Positions 23,800 to 34,285 of a stretch of DNA of 64,000 nucleotides are shown in pieces; within the stretch, counting starts at the first letter, position 1; every line of letters begins with the position of its first letter. Origin of the DNA: Solirubrobacterales bacterium (GTDB lineage: Bacteria; Actinomycetota; Thermoleophilia; Solirubrobacterales; 70-9); contig JAJNAZ010000014.1 of assembly GCA_021155855.1 (NCBI GenBank), forward strand, positions 1-64,000, given 5' to 3'. A model generated the notes under the pieces. That model saw only the letters and a program-made list of their open reading frames with translations, ran no database searches and was not told where the DNA came from. Position numbers and translations under genes: made by a program.

Positions 23800-23834
23800 T
23801 GCCTCCTTGTTTTTGATTTGCCAAACTCCTTCTT
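23800..23834 (+). promoter_or_regulatory. Candidate operator/promoter of the metal operon
   Basis: The 60 bases before the multicopper oxidase ATG include an AT-rich run (TTGTTTTTGATTTGCC) unusual in this genome. They also hold an odd palindrome TTTGCCAAA (23817-23825). The operon's third gene encodes a DtxR/MntR-type repressor, so autoregulation here is likely. The exact site is uncertain and does not match the classic DtxR consensus. Confidence 0.35.
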
Positions 23835-24944
23835 ATGGCAGACCGAAAGGACGACCGCGGGATCAGCCGACGCAAGCTGCTCGCCGGCGGCATGGTCGCC
23901 GCGCCGACCCTCGCCCTGCTCCACGAGACCGTCCCCCATCAGGGCCTGCACCGTGCGCTCGGCGGCGATCATCCGACGGCGGCGAGCGCCGCGGGCTCGC
24001 ATGCCGGCTCGCACGCGACCGCAGACGGGGTTCCGCTGCACGCCAACGGCGTCGGCACCGCCGGACCGACCTTCCGCGCCGGCGAGAGCGTCGACCACCG
24101 CGCCAACGGGTTCAACCCGACCGAGATCCTGCGCGACTTCGACTACGGTCGCGCCCGCCGGCTTGCGAGCGGACGGGTGCTGCGCGAGTGGGAGATCGTC
24201 GGCGCCGACAAGGAGCTCGAGGTCGCGCCAGGGGTCAGCTTCCCCGCCTGGACCTACAACGGGCGTGTCCCGGGCCCCACCCTTCGCTGTCGCGAGGGCG
24301 ACCTGTTGCGGATCCGATTCACGAACGGCTCGCAGCACCCGCACACGATGCATTTCCACGGCCTTCACCCGGCCGCGATGGACGGGATCCCCGACGTCGG
24401 CGCCGGGATCATCGAGCCGGGCAAGTCGACCGTCTATGAGTTCGAGGCGGAGCCCTTCGGCCTCCACCTCTACCACTGCCACGTCGCCCCCCTCGCCGAG
24501 CACATCGCCCGCGGGATGTACGGGACCTTCATCGTCGACCCGAAGCGGGGCCGGCCGGAGGCCGACGAGATGGTCATGGTCCAGCACGGCTACAACACCA
24601 CCTTCGACGCCGAGGGAAATCAGCTCTACGCCGTCAACGGGATCCCGTTCCACTACATGAATGAGCCGGTGCAGGTTCGGCGCGCCGAGCCGGTGCGGAT
24701 CTACCTCGTCAACGTGCTCGAGTACGACCCGATCAACTCGTTCCACATCCACGGCAACTTCTTCCACTACTACCCGACCGGTACCTCGCTCGAGCCGAGC
24801 GACTTCACCGACACCGTGATCCAGGGCCAGGCGCAGCGAGGGATCTGCGAGTTGCGCTTTCCCCATGCCGGACCGTTCATGTTCCACGCCCACAAGACCG
24901 AGTTCGCCGAGCTCGGCTGGATGGGCTTCTTCGAGGTGGGCTGA
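23835..24944 (+). CDS. Tat-exported two-domain multicopper oxidase, T1 copper in domain 1
   Basis: The 369 residues begin with a Tat signal (SRRKLLAGGMVAAPTLALL). Domain 1 has HTMHFHG and YHCHVAPLAEHIARGM. The latter gives H-C-H, then His and Met, a complete type 1 copper set. Domain 2 has SFHIHG and FHAHKTEFAELGW, with the Cys replaced by Ala, so it has no T1 copper. Four HxH motifs can bind the trinuclear cluster. This is the type C two-domain arrangement, unlike the Streptomyces small laccase with T1 in domain 2. The protein probably oxidises a metal ion or phenol outside the membrane. It is first in an operon with ZIP and DtxR-type genes. Confidence 0.9.
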   Translation: MADRKDDRGISRRKLLAGGMVAAPTLALLHETVPHQGLHRALGGDHPTAASAAGSHAGSHATADGVPLHANGVGTAGPTFRAGESVDHRANGFNPTEILRDFDYGRARRLASGRVLREWEIVGADKELEVAPGVSFPAWTYNGRVPGPTLRCREGDLLRIRFTNGSQHPHTMHFHGLHPAAMDGIPDVGAGIIEPGKSTVYEFEAEPFGLHLYHCHVAPLAEHIARGMYGTFIVDPKRGRPEADEMVMVQHGYNTTFDAEGNQLYAVNGIPFHYMNEPVQVRRAEPVRIYLVNVLEYDPINSFHIHGNFFHYYPTGTSLEPSDFTDTVIQGQAQRGICELRFPHAGPFMFHAHKTEFAELGWMGFFEVG

Positions 24945-24949
24945 AGCGG

Positions 24950-26164
24950 GTGGAGGCGAGGAGCGAGACCCGGGACGGCTTCGGCGATTCGCTGCTCGGG
25001 CGCCTGCCGGGCTGGGCGCTTGCGGCCGGTGCCCTGGCGCTGATCGCAGCGGCGCTGGTAGCGCTCGCGCTCGCCGGCGGCGACGCCTTGCCCGAGCGCA
25101 GCGGCCCGCCGGTGGAGGAGCTCGCCGTCGAGCGCACGGTGCTCGAGCCGAACAGGATCGAGCTCAGCCTTCGCAACACCGGTCCCGACGCGGTCGAGAT
25201 CGGCCAGGCGTTCGTCAACGATGCCTACGTCGACTTCGAGACGAGCGCGAACCGGATCGGCAGGCTCGGCTCCGAGACGATCGCCCTCGCCTACCCGTGG
25301 CAGGAAGGTCAGCCCTATGTGGTCTCGCTGGTGACCTCGACCGGGGTGGTGATCGAGCACGAGATCGCGGCCGCCGTCGAGACCCCCGCCGCGGACGGGG
25401 ACTTCTTCGGATTGATGGCGCTGCTGGGCACCTACGTCGGCATCATCCCGGTCGTCCTCGGAATGCTGCTGCTGCCGGCGATGCGCCGCTTCAGCCATCG
25501 CTGGGTGCGGGTCCTGCTCGCGCTTACGGTCGGCCTGCTCGGCTTTCTCGCCCTCGACGGTGCGCTCGAGGGGCTCGAGCTGGCGAACGGCTCCGGTGGG
25601 GCGTTCGGGGGGGCCGAGCTGGTTTTCCTCGGCGCCGGGCTCGCCTTCTTGGCGCTTACCGGCCTCGACCGTTATCTGGAGGCTCGCCGCGGGCGCGCCG
25701 CGGCGGCGGGCTCGCGGGGCTTTCAGCTCGCCTTGATGGTCGCGATCGGGATCGGCCTGCACAACCTCGGCGAGGGCCTCGCGATCGGCTCCGCGTATGC
25801 GGTTGGCGAGCTCGCGCTCGGCGCCTTCTTGGTGATCGGCTTCGCGATCCACAACACCACCGAGGGGATCGCGATCGTCGCCCCGCTGACCCGCGAGCGC
25901 CCGGCGCCGGCGCGCCTCTTGGGCCTCGGGATGATCGCCGGGGCCCCGGCGATCGCCGGCGCCTTGGTCGGGGCCTCGATCGATAACGCCGAGCTCTCCG
26001 CGTTCCTGCTCGGGATCGGCGTCGGCGCGATCGTCCAGGTGATCGTCCAGATCGCCCCGGCGCTTCGCGACTCGGCCGGCAGGGTGCTCGACGCCGCGAA
26101 CGCGGCCGCGATCGCGGCCGGGGCACTCGCCCTCTACCTCACCGGGCTCCTGGTGACGATCTGA
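24950..26164 (+). CDS. ZIP family metal transporter with N-terminal extracytoplasmic domain
   Basis: The 404-residue protein starts at GTG 24950, 5 bases after the oxidase stop. A first membrane span (residues 20-43) is followed by about 100 extracytoplasmic beta-rich residues (VERTVLEPNRIELSLRNTGP, WQEGQPYVVSLVTSTGVV). The ZIP membrane core begins near 150. Metal-site helices are recognisable as GIGLHNLGEGLAIG and GFAIHNTTEGIAIV (the HN..EG and HNxxEG signatures). ZIP proteins import or exchange Zn, Fe or Mn. The extra domain resembles a cupredoxin-like sandwich and may receive metal from the oxidase; that is inference. Confidence 0.88.
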   Translation: MEARSETRDGFGDSLLGRLPGWALAAGALALIAAALVALALAGGDALPERSGPPVEELAVERTVLEPNRIELSLRNTGPDAVEIGQAFVNDAYVDFETSANRIGRLGSETIALAYPWQEGQPYVVSLVTSTGVVIEHEIAAAVETPAADGDFFGLMALLGTYVGIIPVVLGMLLLPAMRRFSHRWVRVLLALTVGLLGFLALDGALEGLELANGSGGAFGGAELVFLGAGLAFLALTGLDRYLEARRGRAAAAGSRGFQLALMVAIGIGLHNLGEGLAIGSAYAVGELALGAFLVIGFAIHNTTEGIAIVAPLTRERPAPARLLGLGMIAGAPAIAGALVGASIDNAELSAFLLGIGVGAIVQVIVQIAPALRDSAGRVLDAANAAAIAAGALALYLTGLLVTI

Positions 26165-26859
26165 TGACCGCGCACTCGCACACCCGCGGCGAGCGCGGCG
26201 CCGCCAACACCGAGGCGGTCGAGGACTACGCGAAGGCGATCTACGCCCTCGCCCGGCGGGCCTCGGGGCCGGTCGGCACCTCGGCGCTCGCCGAACGTCT
26301 CGGCGTCTCGCCGGGCACGGTGACCGCGATGCTCAAGCGGATGGCGGAGATGGGTTTGGTCGAGCACGAGCCCTACCACGGGGTGGCGCTGAGCGCGGCG
26401 GGTGAGCGGGTGGCGCTCGAGGTGATCCGCCACCACAGGCTGATCGAGTCGTATCTCGCCGAGGCGCTGGGGATGCCCTGGGACAAGGTCCACGACGAGG
26501 CCGAGGTGCTCGAGCACTACATCTCCGAGGACCTCGAGGAGCGGATCGCGTCGGCGCTCGGGGACCCGAGCCGCGACCCCCACGGCGACCCGATCCCCGA
26601 TCGCGAGCTGGCGCTCACCGACGACGGGGGGAGCGTCACCCTGAGCCAGCTCGAGCCCGGTGAGGACGGCACCTTCACCCGGGTCTCGGACTCCGAGCCC
26701 GAGATGCTCCGCTTTCTCGACGAGCGCGGCATCCGCCCCGGCACCGAGGTCTCGGTTCGGGACGCCGACCCGTTCGGCGGCGCGCTGATGATCGTCGTCG
26801 ACGACACCGCGCACGCGATCGGCATCGAGCTCGCCCGCCGGATGCTGGTCGCTCGGTAG
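26164..26859 (+). CDS. DtxR/MntR family metal-dependent regulator
   Basis: The 231 residues overlap the ZIP stop by one base (TGATG). A winged helix (VEDYAKAIYALARR, then SALAERLGVSPGTVTAMLKRMA) is followed by the dimerisation/metal domain and an SH3-like FeoA domain (GTFTRVSDSEPEMLRFLDERG). In DtxR the metal ligands include Cys102 in DEACRWEH. Here the segment reads DEAEVLEH, so that Cys is Glu, as in Mn-specific MntR, while the following Glu-His pair is kept. This favours Mn(II) or another non-Fe signal. It probably represses the oxidase-ZIP operon. Confidence 0.92.
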   Translation: MTAHSHTRGERGAANTEAVEDYAKAIYALARRASGPVGTSALAERLGVSPGTVTAMLKRMAEMGLVEHEPYHGVALSAAGERVALEVIRHHRLIESYLAEALGMPWDKVHDEAEVLEHYISEDLEERIASALGDPSRDPHGDPIPDRELALTDDGGSVTLSQLEPGEDGTFTRVSDSEPEMLRFLDERGIRPGTEVSVRDADPFGGALMIVVDDTAHAIGIELARRMLVAR

Positions 26860-26868
26860 GCTCCGAGC

Positions 26869-27231
26869 ATGGGGCTCGCGGACGATTTCCAGCAGGTGCT
26901 CGACTCGCTTCCCGAGGATTGGACCGACATCGTCTGCGACCTGCGGATCAGCGACGAGGACCTCTACGTCGACGCGGCTGTGCTGATGACGCAGATCAAC
27001 GCGCAGCCCTACTCCGAGGCCGATTGGCATTTCAGGATCAACGTCGCTCACAGCTTCGGCCACGCCGCCGCGGCGGAGACGGTCAAGGGGACCCTGGAGC
27101 TGCTCGACGAACAGGGGATCGCCGGTGCGCTGATCGTTCGCGACGTCCACATCGGGCGAACGGAGGTCGTTCCGATGTGGGGCCGGCCGGAGTCGGTCAG
27201 GCGCGAGTTTCGCGCCCGCCGCTCGCTCTGA
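26869..27231 (+). CDS. Conserved hypothetical protein
   Basis: The 120 residues start at ATG 26869, ten bases after the DtxR-type gene. The sequence MGLADDFQQVLDSLPEDWTD, LEVDARIS-like text (LRISDEDLYVDAAVLMTQIN), HFRINVAHSFGHAAAAETVK and LLDEQGIAGALIVRDVHIGR looks like a compact alpha/beta soluble protein. It ends in a basic VRREFRARRSL. No family is recognised. It may be the last gene of the metal operon by position, but nothing in it suggests metal binding. Confidence 0.72.
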   Translation: MGLADDFQQVLDSLPEDWTDIVCDLRISDEDLYVDAAVLMTQINAQPYSEADWHFRINVAHSFGHAAAAETVKGTLELLDEQGIAGALIVRDVHIGRTEVVPMWGRPESVRREFRARRSL

Positions 27232-27321
27232 CGCCGCGAGCCCGCGCCCCGACCGCGACCGGCTCTGGATCACCCGCCCGCAACGACTCAATCGGCCGGT
27301 GCGAAGCGGACTCGACGATCT

Positions 27322-28299
27322 CTAGTCGCTGCCTAGCTCGAGCGCAAAGGCGCGCTCGATTCGCGGCGGCCTGGCGACGATGTCCCGCTCCACATCCCAC
27401 GCCGCCCACTGCCGCAGCACGCTTTCGTCGGGCAGCACGCCCGAGCCGATCGCGTCCGCTTCCAGCAGCGCTTCGAGCTGCGCTCGTTGCTCGCCCTCGG
27501 TGAGCTCGGGCGCCGCCTCGAGCAGGTCGGCAAGAGCCGCCTCCGGAGCCTTGGTCAGTTGCTCCTGGCCGCTGCCGACAGCGGCGAGCAGCCCCTCGAC
27601 CAGCTCCGGTCGCCCGGTCACCGTCTCCGCCGTGGTCGCGAGCACGAGCTCGGGGTACGGCGGGGCGCCGAAATCGTCGACCCTGAACTCGCGCGTCGGC
27701 ACCCCGAGGCGTCGCAACGCCACGCCCTCGGCGTTCCAGAAGGCGGTCGCGGCGTCCACGCGGCCGGCCGAGAGCGCCGCGATCGAGTCGAAGCCGATCG
27801 TCACCCGCTCGACCGCGGCCGCATCGGCGCCCCCGGCATCGAGCACCGAGTCGAGCACGGCGTCGTCGGAGGGCAGCCCGGTGACCCCGACCACGCCGCC
27901 CTCGAGGTCGCCCGGGGTGCGGACCGAGTCGCGGTCGCCGGCGATCACCGCCGCCAGCGGACGCTGCACGATCGCTCCGACGCCGACCAGGTCGAGTCCG
28001 CGCTCACGGGCGATCGCGAGGTCGTGGATGTCGAGCACCGCGAATTCCGCGCGCCCGGCCTCGAGCAGCTGCGGGCCGTCGGTCGACGCCGAGGGTTCGC
28101 GGATCTCGAGCTCGATCCCCTCGCGCTCGAACTCCCCGGCCGCCGCCGCCGCGTAGAGGCCGGCGTGGACGGCGTTCGGGGTGAAGTCGAGGATCAGGGT
28201 CGCCTCGTCGGAGGCGCCCGGGTCAGCACCGCCGTCGCCGCAGGCCACCGGGGCGAGGGCGGCGACGACGGCCGCCAGCGACGCAGCGGCCCTTGACAT
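27322..28299 (-). CDS. ABC transporter substrate-binding lipoprotein, NMT1/ThiY-like
   Basis: The 325 residues start at ATG 28299 with a short leader ending in the lipobox APVAC-GDGG. The mature part has ILDFTPNAVHAGLYAAAAAGEFEREGIELEIREPS, the opening of NMT1/THI5-like proteins that bind pyrimidine or sulfonate-type ligands, then GRAEFAVLDIHDLAIARERGLDLVGVGAIVQRPLAAV. The ThiY or SsuA ligand class is likely, but the ligand is not proven. No permease or ATPase gene adjoins it, so the rest of the transporter must be elsewhere. Confidence 0.86.
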   Translation of the reverse strand: MSRAAASLAAVVAALAPVACGDGGADPGASDEATLILDFTPNAVHAGLYAAAAAGEFEREGIELEIREPSASTDGPQLLEAGRAEFAVLDIHDLAIARERGLDLVGVGAIVQRPLAAVIAGDRDSVRTPGDLEGGVVGVTGLPSDDAVLDSVLDAGGADAAAVERVTIGFDSIAALSAGRVDAATAFWNAEGVALRRLGVPTREFRVDDFGAPPYPELVLATTAETVTGRPELVEGLLAAVGSGQEQLTKAPEAALADLLEAAPELTEGEQRAQLEALLEADAIGSGVLPDESVLRQWAAWDVERDIVARPPRIERAFALELGSD

Positions 28300-28328
28300 C
28301 GAGCCGCGCAGGATAGCCTTGCCGGGCG

Positions 28329-28841
28329 ATGGCCGACCATGGGCTGACCGACGAGCTGCTCGCCTTCATCGAGATCCCGAAGGGAAGCCGCAACAAGTAC
28401 GAGTACGACGAGGGGATCGGCGCCGTGATCCTCGACCGCTTTCTCTCCTCCTCGATGGTGTACCCGACGGACTACGGGTACCTGATCGGGCACCACGGCC
28501 GCGACGGCGATCCGCTCGACGCGATGGTCTGCGTCTCGGAGCCGACCTTTCCGGGTTGCGTGATCGCGGTCAAGCCGATCGCCCTGTTCGTGATGCGCGA
28601 CGAGAAGGGCGAGGACGACAAGGTCGTCTGCGTGCCGACCCACGACCCCGGCTGGAACACGTCCGAGACGCTCGACGACATTCCGGAGGCACTTCAACGC
28701 GAGATCACCCACTTCTTCTCGGTCTACAAGCAGCTCGAGGGCAAGGAGGTCGAGGTCGAGGGCTGGCGCTCGCGCGAGCAGGCCCTCGAGGTGATCGCCG
28801 ACGGCCGCGAGCTCCACCTCGAGCTCAAGGGCGACGGCTGA
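28329..28841 (+). CDS. ppa: Inorganic pyrophosphatase, family I
   Basis: This soluble Mg-dependent enzyme hydrolyses pyrophosphate to two phosphates. The 170 residues (normal for family I) contain FIEIPKGSRNKYEYDEGIG, MVYPTDYGYLIGH and the signature DGDPLDAMV (metal Asp residues), followed by KGEDDKVVCVP and ITHFFSVYKQLEGKEVEV. ATG 28329. It is divergent from the substrate-binding protein gene across 29 bases. Confidence 0.95.
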   Translation: MADHGLTDELLAFIEIPKGSRNKYEYDEGIGAVILDRFLSSSMVYPTDYGYLIGHHGRDGDPLDAMVCVSEPTFPGCVIAVKPIALFVMRDEKGEDDKVVCVPTHDPGWNTSETLDDIPEALQREITHFFSVYKQLEGKEVEVEGWRSREQALEVIADGRELHLELKGDG

Positions 28842-28918
28842 GCGGCTGCGCCGGCGATGACCGGTGCCCAGCGCATCTATACACTGCCGCGCGCACCCGA
28901 CCGAGGAGGATTTTCGCA

Positions 28919-29704
28919 GTGCAGGATCGAGGGCTTGCGGCCTACATCGCCGAGCTGATCGGGACGTTGTTCCTGGTCTTCGCCGTTTGCACGGTGGTCT
29001 CTCTTTACGTGTCGACCAGCCCGACCTCGCAGACGGGCTCGGACTTCGCCGTCGTCGGGCTCCTTCACGCGTTCGTCCTCTTCCTGCTGATCATCGCCTT
29101 CGGGCAGGTCAGCGGCGGCCATTTCAACCCGGCGATCACGATCGCCGCCGCGGCGATGCGCCGGATCGACCCCGTCGACGCCGTCGTCTACATCCTCGCC
29201 CAGCTCTCCGGCGGCGTGCTCGGCGCGCTGCTGGTCAAGGGCATCCTGCTCGACGAGGGCCGCGCCACCGACTACGGCAATCCCGAGGTCTCGCCGCTGC
29301 TCGGCTCGAACTTCCTCGGCGGCGTGGTCGAGGCGCTCGGCACCTTCCTGCTCGTGCTCGCGGTCTGCGCGGTGGCGCTCAACCCGCGAGCCCGTCAGGA
29401 GTGGGCGCCGCTGGCGATCGGCACGACGCTTGGGTTCGTCGTCTTCATCTTCGGTCCCCTCACCGGCGCCTCGGTCAATCCGGCGCGCTGGTTCGGCCCG
29501 GCGCTGATCGGTGACGCCATCGACGCCAGCGACCTGCTCGTCTACGTGCTCGGGCCCCTCGTCGGCGCCCTGGTGGCTGTGCTCATCTACCGCTTCGTGA
29601 TCGCAGGGCCGCAGTACGCGGAGGGAGCGCAGCCGCCGACCTCGGACGCCCGGGCGGTGGGCCAGGCGATCACGGACGCCGAGGTCCGCGAGCGGAACAG
29701 GTAG
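28919..29704 (+). CDS. MIP family aquaporin/glycerol channel
   Basis: The 261-residue membrane channel starts at GTG 28919 behind a strong GAGGAGGA (28903-28910). The two half-helix motifs are GGHFNPAIT (first NPA) and GASVNPARW (second NPA), within six membrane spans. Length and the aromatic/arginine region are typical; Arg follows the second NPA as usual. Water or small neutral solutes are expected cargo. TATACACT about 40 bases before the start may be part of its promoter. The C-terminal 30 residues are a charged cytoplasmic tail. Confidence 0.92.
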   Translation: MQDRGLAAYIAELIGTLFLVFAVCTVVSLYVSTSPTSQTGSDFAVVGLLHAFVLFLLIIAFGQVSGGHFNPAITIAAAAMRRIDPVDAVVYILAQLSGGVLGALLVKGILLDEGRATDYGNPEVSPLLGSNFLGGVVEALGTFLLVLAVCAVALNPRARQEWAPLAIGTTLGFVVFIFGPLTGASVNPARWFGPALIGDAIDASDLLVYVLGPLVGALVAVLIYRFVIAGPQYAEGAQPPTSDARAVGQAITDAEVRERNR

Positions 29705-29719
29705 CGGGCGGAGCCCGCT
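29703..29719 (+). terminator. Stem-loop starting at the aquaporin stop codon
   Basis: AGCGGGC-GGA-GCCCGCT forms a 7-bp stem with a 3-base loop that begins inside the stop codon TAG. No T-run follows, so termination efficiency is uncertain. Confidence 0.4.
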
Positions 29720-29761
29720 CGGGCGCGCCCTGGTTCCGCTCGCGGTTGTAGGTTGACGGGC

Positions 29762-31999
<2,238 letters not shown>

Positions 32000-32005
32000 G
32001 AAGCC

Positions 32006-32992
32006 GTGCGCGCGATCGTGCTCGAGGCCGCCGGCTCGCCGCTCCTCGCGATCGACCATCCCGAGCCCGAGGCCGGCCGCGGCCAGGTCGTGGTCCGCGT
32101 CCACGCCTGCGGGGTCTGCCGCACAGACCTGCACATCGTCGACGGCGAATTGACCGAGCCGAAGCTACCGCTGGTGCTCGGCCACCAAGTTGTCGGCGAG
32201 GTGGTCGAGACGGGGGAGGGGGCGGAGCGGTTCGCGGTCGGCGAGCGGGTCGGCATCCCCTGGCTGGGCTGGACCTGCGGCGAGTGCCGCTACTGCCGCT
32301 CCGGCCGCGAGAACCTCTGCACCCGCGCCAGGTTCACCGGGTATGACTTCGACGGCGGCTACGCCGAGCTCGCGGTCGCGGACGAGCGCTACTGCCTGCC
32401 GCTGGCCGCCGCCGGGTCCGACACCGAGACGGCGCCGCTCTTGTGCGCGGGCCTGATCGGCTACCGGGCGCTGCGGCTGTGCGGCGATCCCGACCGGCTT
32501 GGCCTCTACGGGTTCGGCGCCTCGGCGCACATCGTCTGCCAGGTCGCCGTGCACCAGGGTCGCCAGGTGTTCGCGGTCACCAGGCCGGGCGACGAGGCGA
32601 CACAGGCGTTCGCACGCGACCTGGGCGCGGTCTGGGCGGGCGGTTCCGAAGAGGTCCCGGAGCCGCTCGACGCGGCAATCATCTTCGCCCCTGCCGGTGA
32701 GCTGGTCCCGCAGGCGCTCGCCGCCTTGGCGCCGGGCGGCGTCGTCGTCTGCGCCGGGATCCACATGAGCGATATCCCGGGCTTTCCCTACGCCGACCTC
32801 TGGGGCGAGCGCCAGATTCGCTCGGTGGCGAACCTCACCCGCCGAGACGGCGCGGAGTTCCTGACGCTCGCCCCGCGGGTGCCCGTCCGCACAACGGTGA
32901 GCGAGTATGCGCTCGAGCGCGCCGGCGAGGCGCTCGCCGACCTCCGCGCCGGCCGGCTCACCGGCTCCGCGGTCCTGAGGGTCCGGGAGTGA
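32006..32992 (+). CDS. Zinc-binding alcohol dehydrogenase family protein
   Basis: The 328 residues start at GTG 32006, 6 bases after fbiC, so co-transcription is likely. The catalytic zinc site is in HACGVCRTDLH and LGHQVVGEVVE; the structural zinc has four Cys in CGECRYCRSGRENLC. The cofactor region is shortened (GLYGFGASAHIVCQVAV). Wording is that of AdhA-like zinc-dependent dehydrogenases. The substrate is unknown. Coupling to fbiC may be only positional, although F420 genes often sit with oxidoreductases. Confidence 0.9.
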   Translation: MRAIVLEAAGSPLLAIDHPEPEAGRGQVVVRVHACGVCRTDLHIVDGELTEPKLPLVLGHQVVGEVVETGEGAERFAVGERVGIPWLGWTCGECRYCRSGRENLCTRARFTGYDFDGGYAELAVADERYCLPLAAAGSDTETAPLLCAGLIGYRALRLCGDPDRLGLYGFGASAHIVCQVAVHQGRQVFAVTRPGDEATQAFARDLGAVWAGGSEEVPEPLDAAIIFAPAGELVPQALAALAPGGVVVCAGIHMSDIPGFPYADLWGERQIRSVANLTRRDGAEFLTLAPRVPVRTTVSEYALERAGEALADLRAGRLTGSAVLRVRE

Positions 32993-33107
32993 CGCACGTC
33001 ACGGTGCGAGCCGGCGGTCCGACGGTGCGCCGGCGGTAGGGTTGGCGCGATGGCCGACGTCACGATCGATTTCACGTTCACCGACGAGGGCGAGGCGGAT
33101 CCGCTCG

Positions 33108-33521
33108 ATGGCTGATGTCACCGTCAAGCGGATCGAGGACTTCGAGGCGATCTTCCACGGCGGCTTTCGCCGCGTGCGCGCCGGGCTCGGCGTGACCGCA
33201 TTCGGCCTCGCGGTGCTGGACTTCCCGGCCAACTACCGCGACTACCCCGAGCACGACCAGGTCCACGACAACCAGGAGGAGGTCTACACGGTGCTCGCCG
33301 GCCGGGCGACGCTCAGCGTCGGGGGCGAGAACCACGAGCTTGTGCCCGGGGTCTGGGCCCGGGTCGGGCCGGCCGAGAAGCGAAAGATCGTCACCGGCGA
33401 CGAGACCGCGCGGGTGCTGGCGATCGGCGGCTCACCCGGGCGGGCGTACGTGCCGCCCGAGTTCACCGAGGAGGGCGCTCCGGACCCGGCGGGGAAGAAG
33501 CTCTCGGCCTTGGATCACTAG
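33108..33521 (+). CDS. Cupin domain protein
   Basis: The 137 residues start at ATG 33108 (MADVTVKRIEDFEAIFHGGF). The beta-barrel cupin shows HDQVHDNQEEVYTVLAGRATLSV (metal-type H..H..E) and WARVGPAEKRKIV as second motif. A short in-frame relative of its start (ATG 33050, MADVTIDFTF..., 21 codons, other frame) overlaps the beginning and looks like a partial duplicate of the same five codons. The stop overlaps the convergent cofE end by 4 bases. The ligand is unknown. Confidence 0.85.
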   Translation: MADVTVKRIEDFEAIFHGGFRRVRAGLGVTAFGLAVLDFPANYRDYPEHDQVHDNQEEVYTVLAGRATLSVGGENHELVPGVWARVGPAEKRKIVTGDETARVLAIGGSPGRAYVPPEFTEEGAPDPAGKKLSALDH

Positions 33522-34285
33522 CGGAACAGGTCCTCACGGGAGGCGCGCTGGAGCGCGGCGGCCGCACCTGGGCCGTCGGCGTCGGTGCGCCAGCGCCCGG
33601 CGCCGCGGATCAGCGCCGCCGGGACTGCGGAGGCCTTGTCGCGGACGAGGTCGGCCGCCGCGGCGAGCTGGTCCGCGACCGCGACCGCGGTGGCGGCGAG
33701 CTTGCGCCCGTGGAGATCGGCGCGACCGCGCCAGTCGTCCAGCGCGGCGAGCCCCGCACAGCCGATCGCCACGTCCACCTGGCCGAGCCGCCAAGGGCGG
33801 CCGAAGCTGTCGGCGACGACAACCGCCGGACGCGATCCGGAGGCGGTCGCGAGCTCGGCACGAATCCGGCGGGCGGAGGCGTCGGCGTCCTCGGGCAGCA
33901 GGGCGACGATGTCCTCTCCGGACACGTTCGAAGCGTCGATGCCGGCGTTGGCGCAGATCCAGCCGCCACGCGTCTCGACGATCAGCACCCCGGCCGCTGC
34001 CCGCACGATCCGCCTCGATTCGGCGAGCACGAGCTCGACCAGGCGCGGGTCCTTGTCGAGCTCGGCGGCCAGCGCGACGGCGCGCTCCCCGGGCTTTACG
34101 GCGGCGAGGGCGCGGGTGCGGTCCTCGGCCTTCGAGACGATCTTCTGGGAGACGACCACGACATCGGTGTCGCCCGGCTCAGCGTCCGCTTCACGCGCCG
34201 CCGCGGCCAGCAGCTCGCCGAGTCGATCGCCGGGGCCGACCTCCGGCAGTCCGGCCAGTGCCAGGATCTCTAGCTGCGGGCTCAC
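33518..34285 (-). CDS. cofE: Coenzyme F420:L-glutamate ligase CofE
   Basis: CofE adds glutamates to F420-0 using GTP. The 255-residue protein has LEILALAGLPEVGPGDRLGELL at the start, VVSQKIVSKAEDRTRAL, ETRGGWICANAGIDASNV and ADSFGRPWRLGQVDVAIG. It is a stand-alone CofE domain. The nitroreductase-like C-terminal part of mycobacterial FbiB is absent, so a separate dehydro-F420 reductase would be needed if that pathway operates. GTG 34285 overlaps the cofC stop as GTGA, so cofC and cofE are translationally coupled. Confidence 0.93.
   Translation of the reverse strand: MSPQLEILALAGLPEVGPGDRLGELLAAAAREADAEPGDTDVVVVSQKIVSKAEDRTRALAAVKPGERAVALAAELDKDPRLVELVLAESRRIVRAAAGVLIVETRGGWICANAGIDASNVSGEDIVALLPEDADASARRIRAELATASGSRPAVVVADSFGRPWRLGQVDVAIGCAGLAALDDWRGRADLHGRKLAATAVAVADQLAAAADLVRDKASAVPAALIRGAGRWRTDADGPGAAAALQRASREDLFR

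Noticed and set aside
26164-26859. IdeR-type iron regulator
   Set aside because: The Cys that marks DtxR/IdeR metal site is Glu here, so the Fe-specific label was not used.
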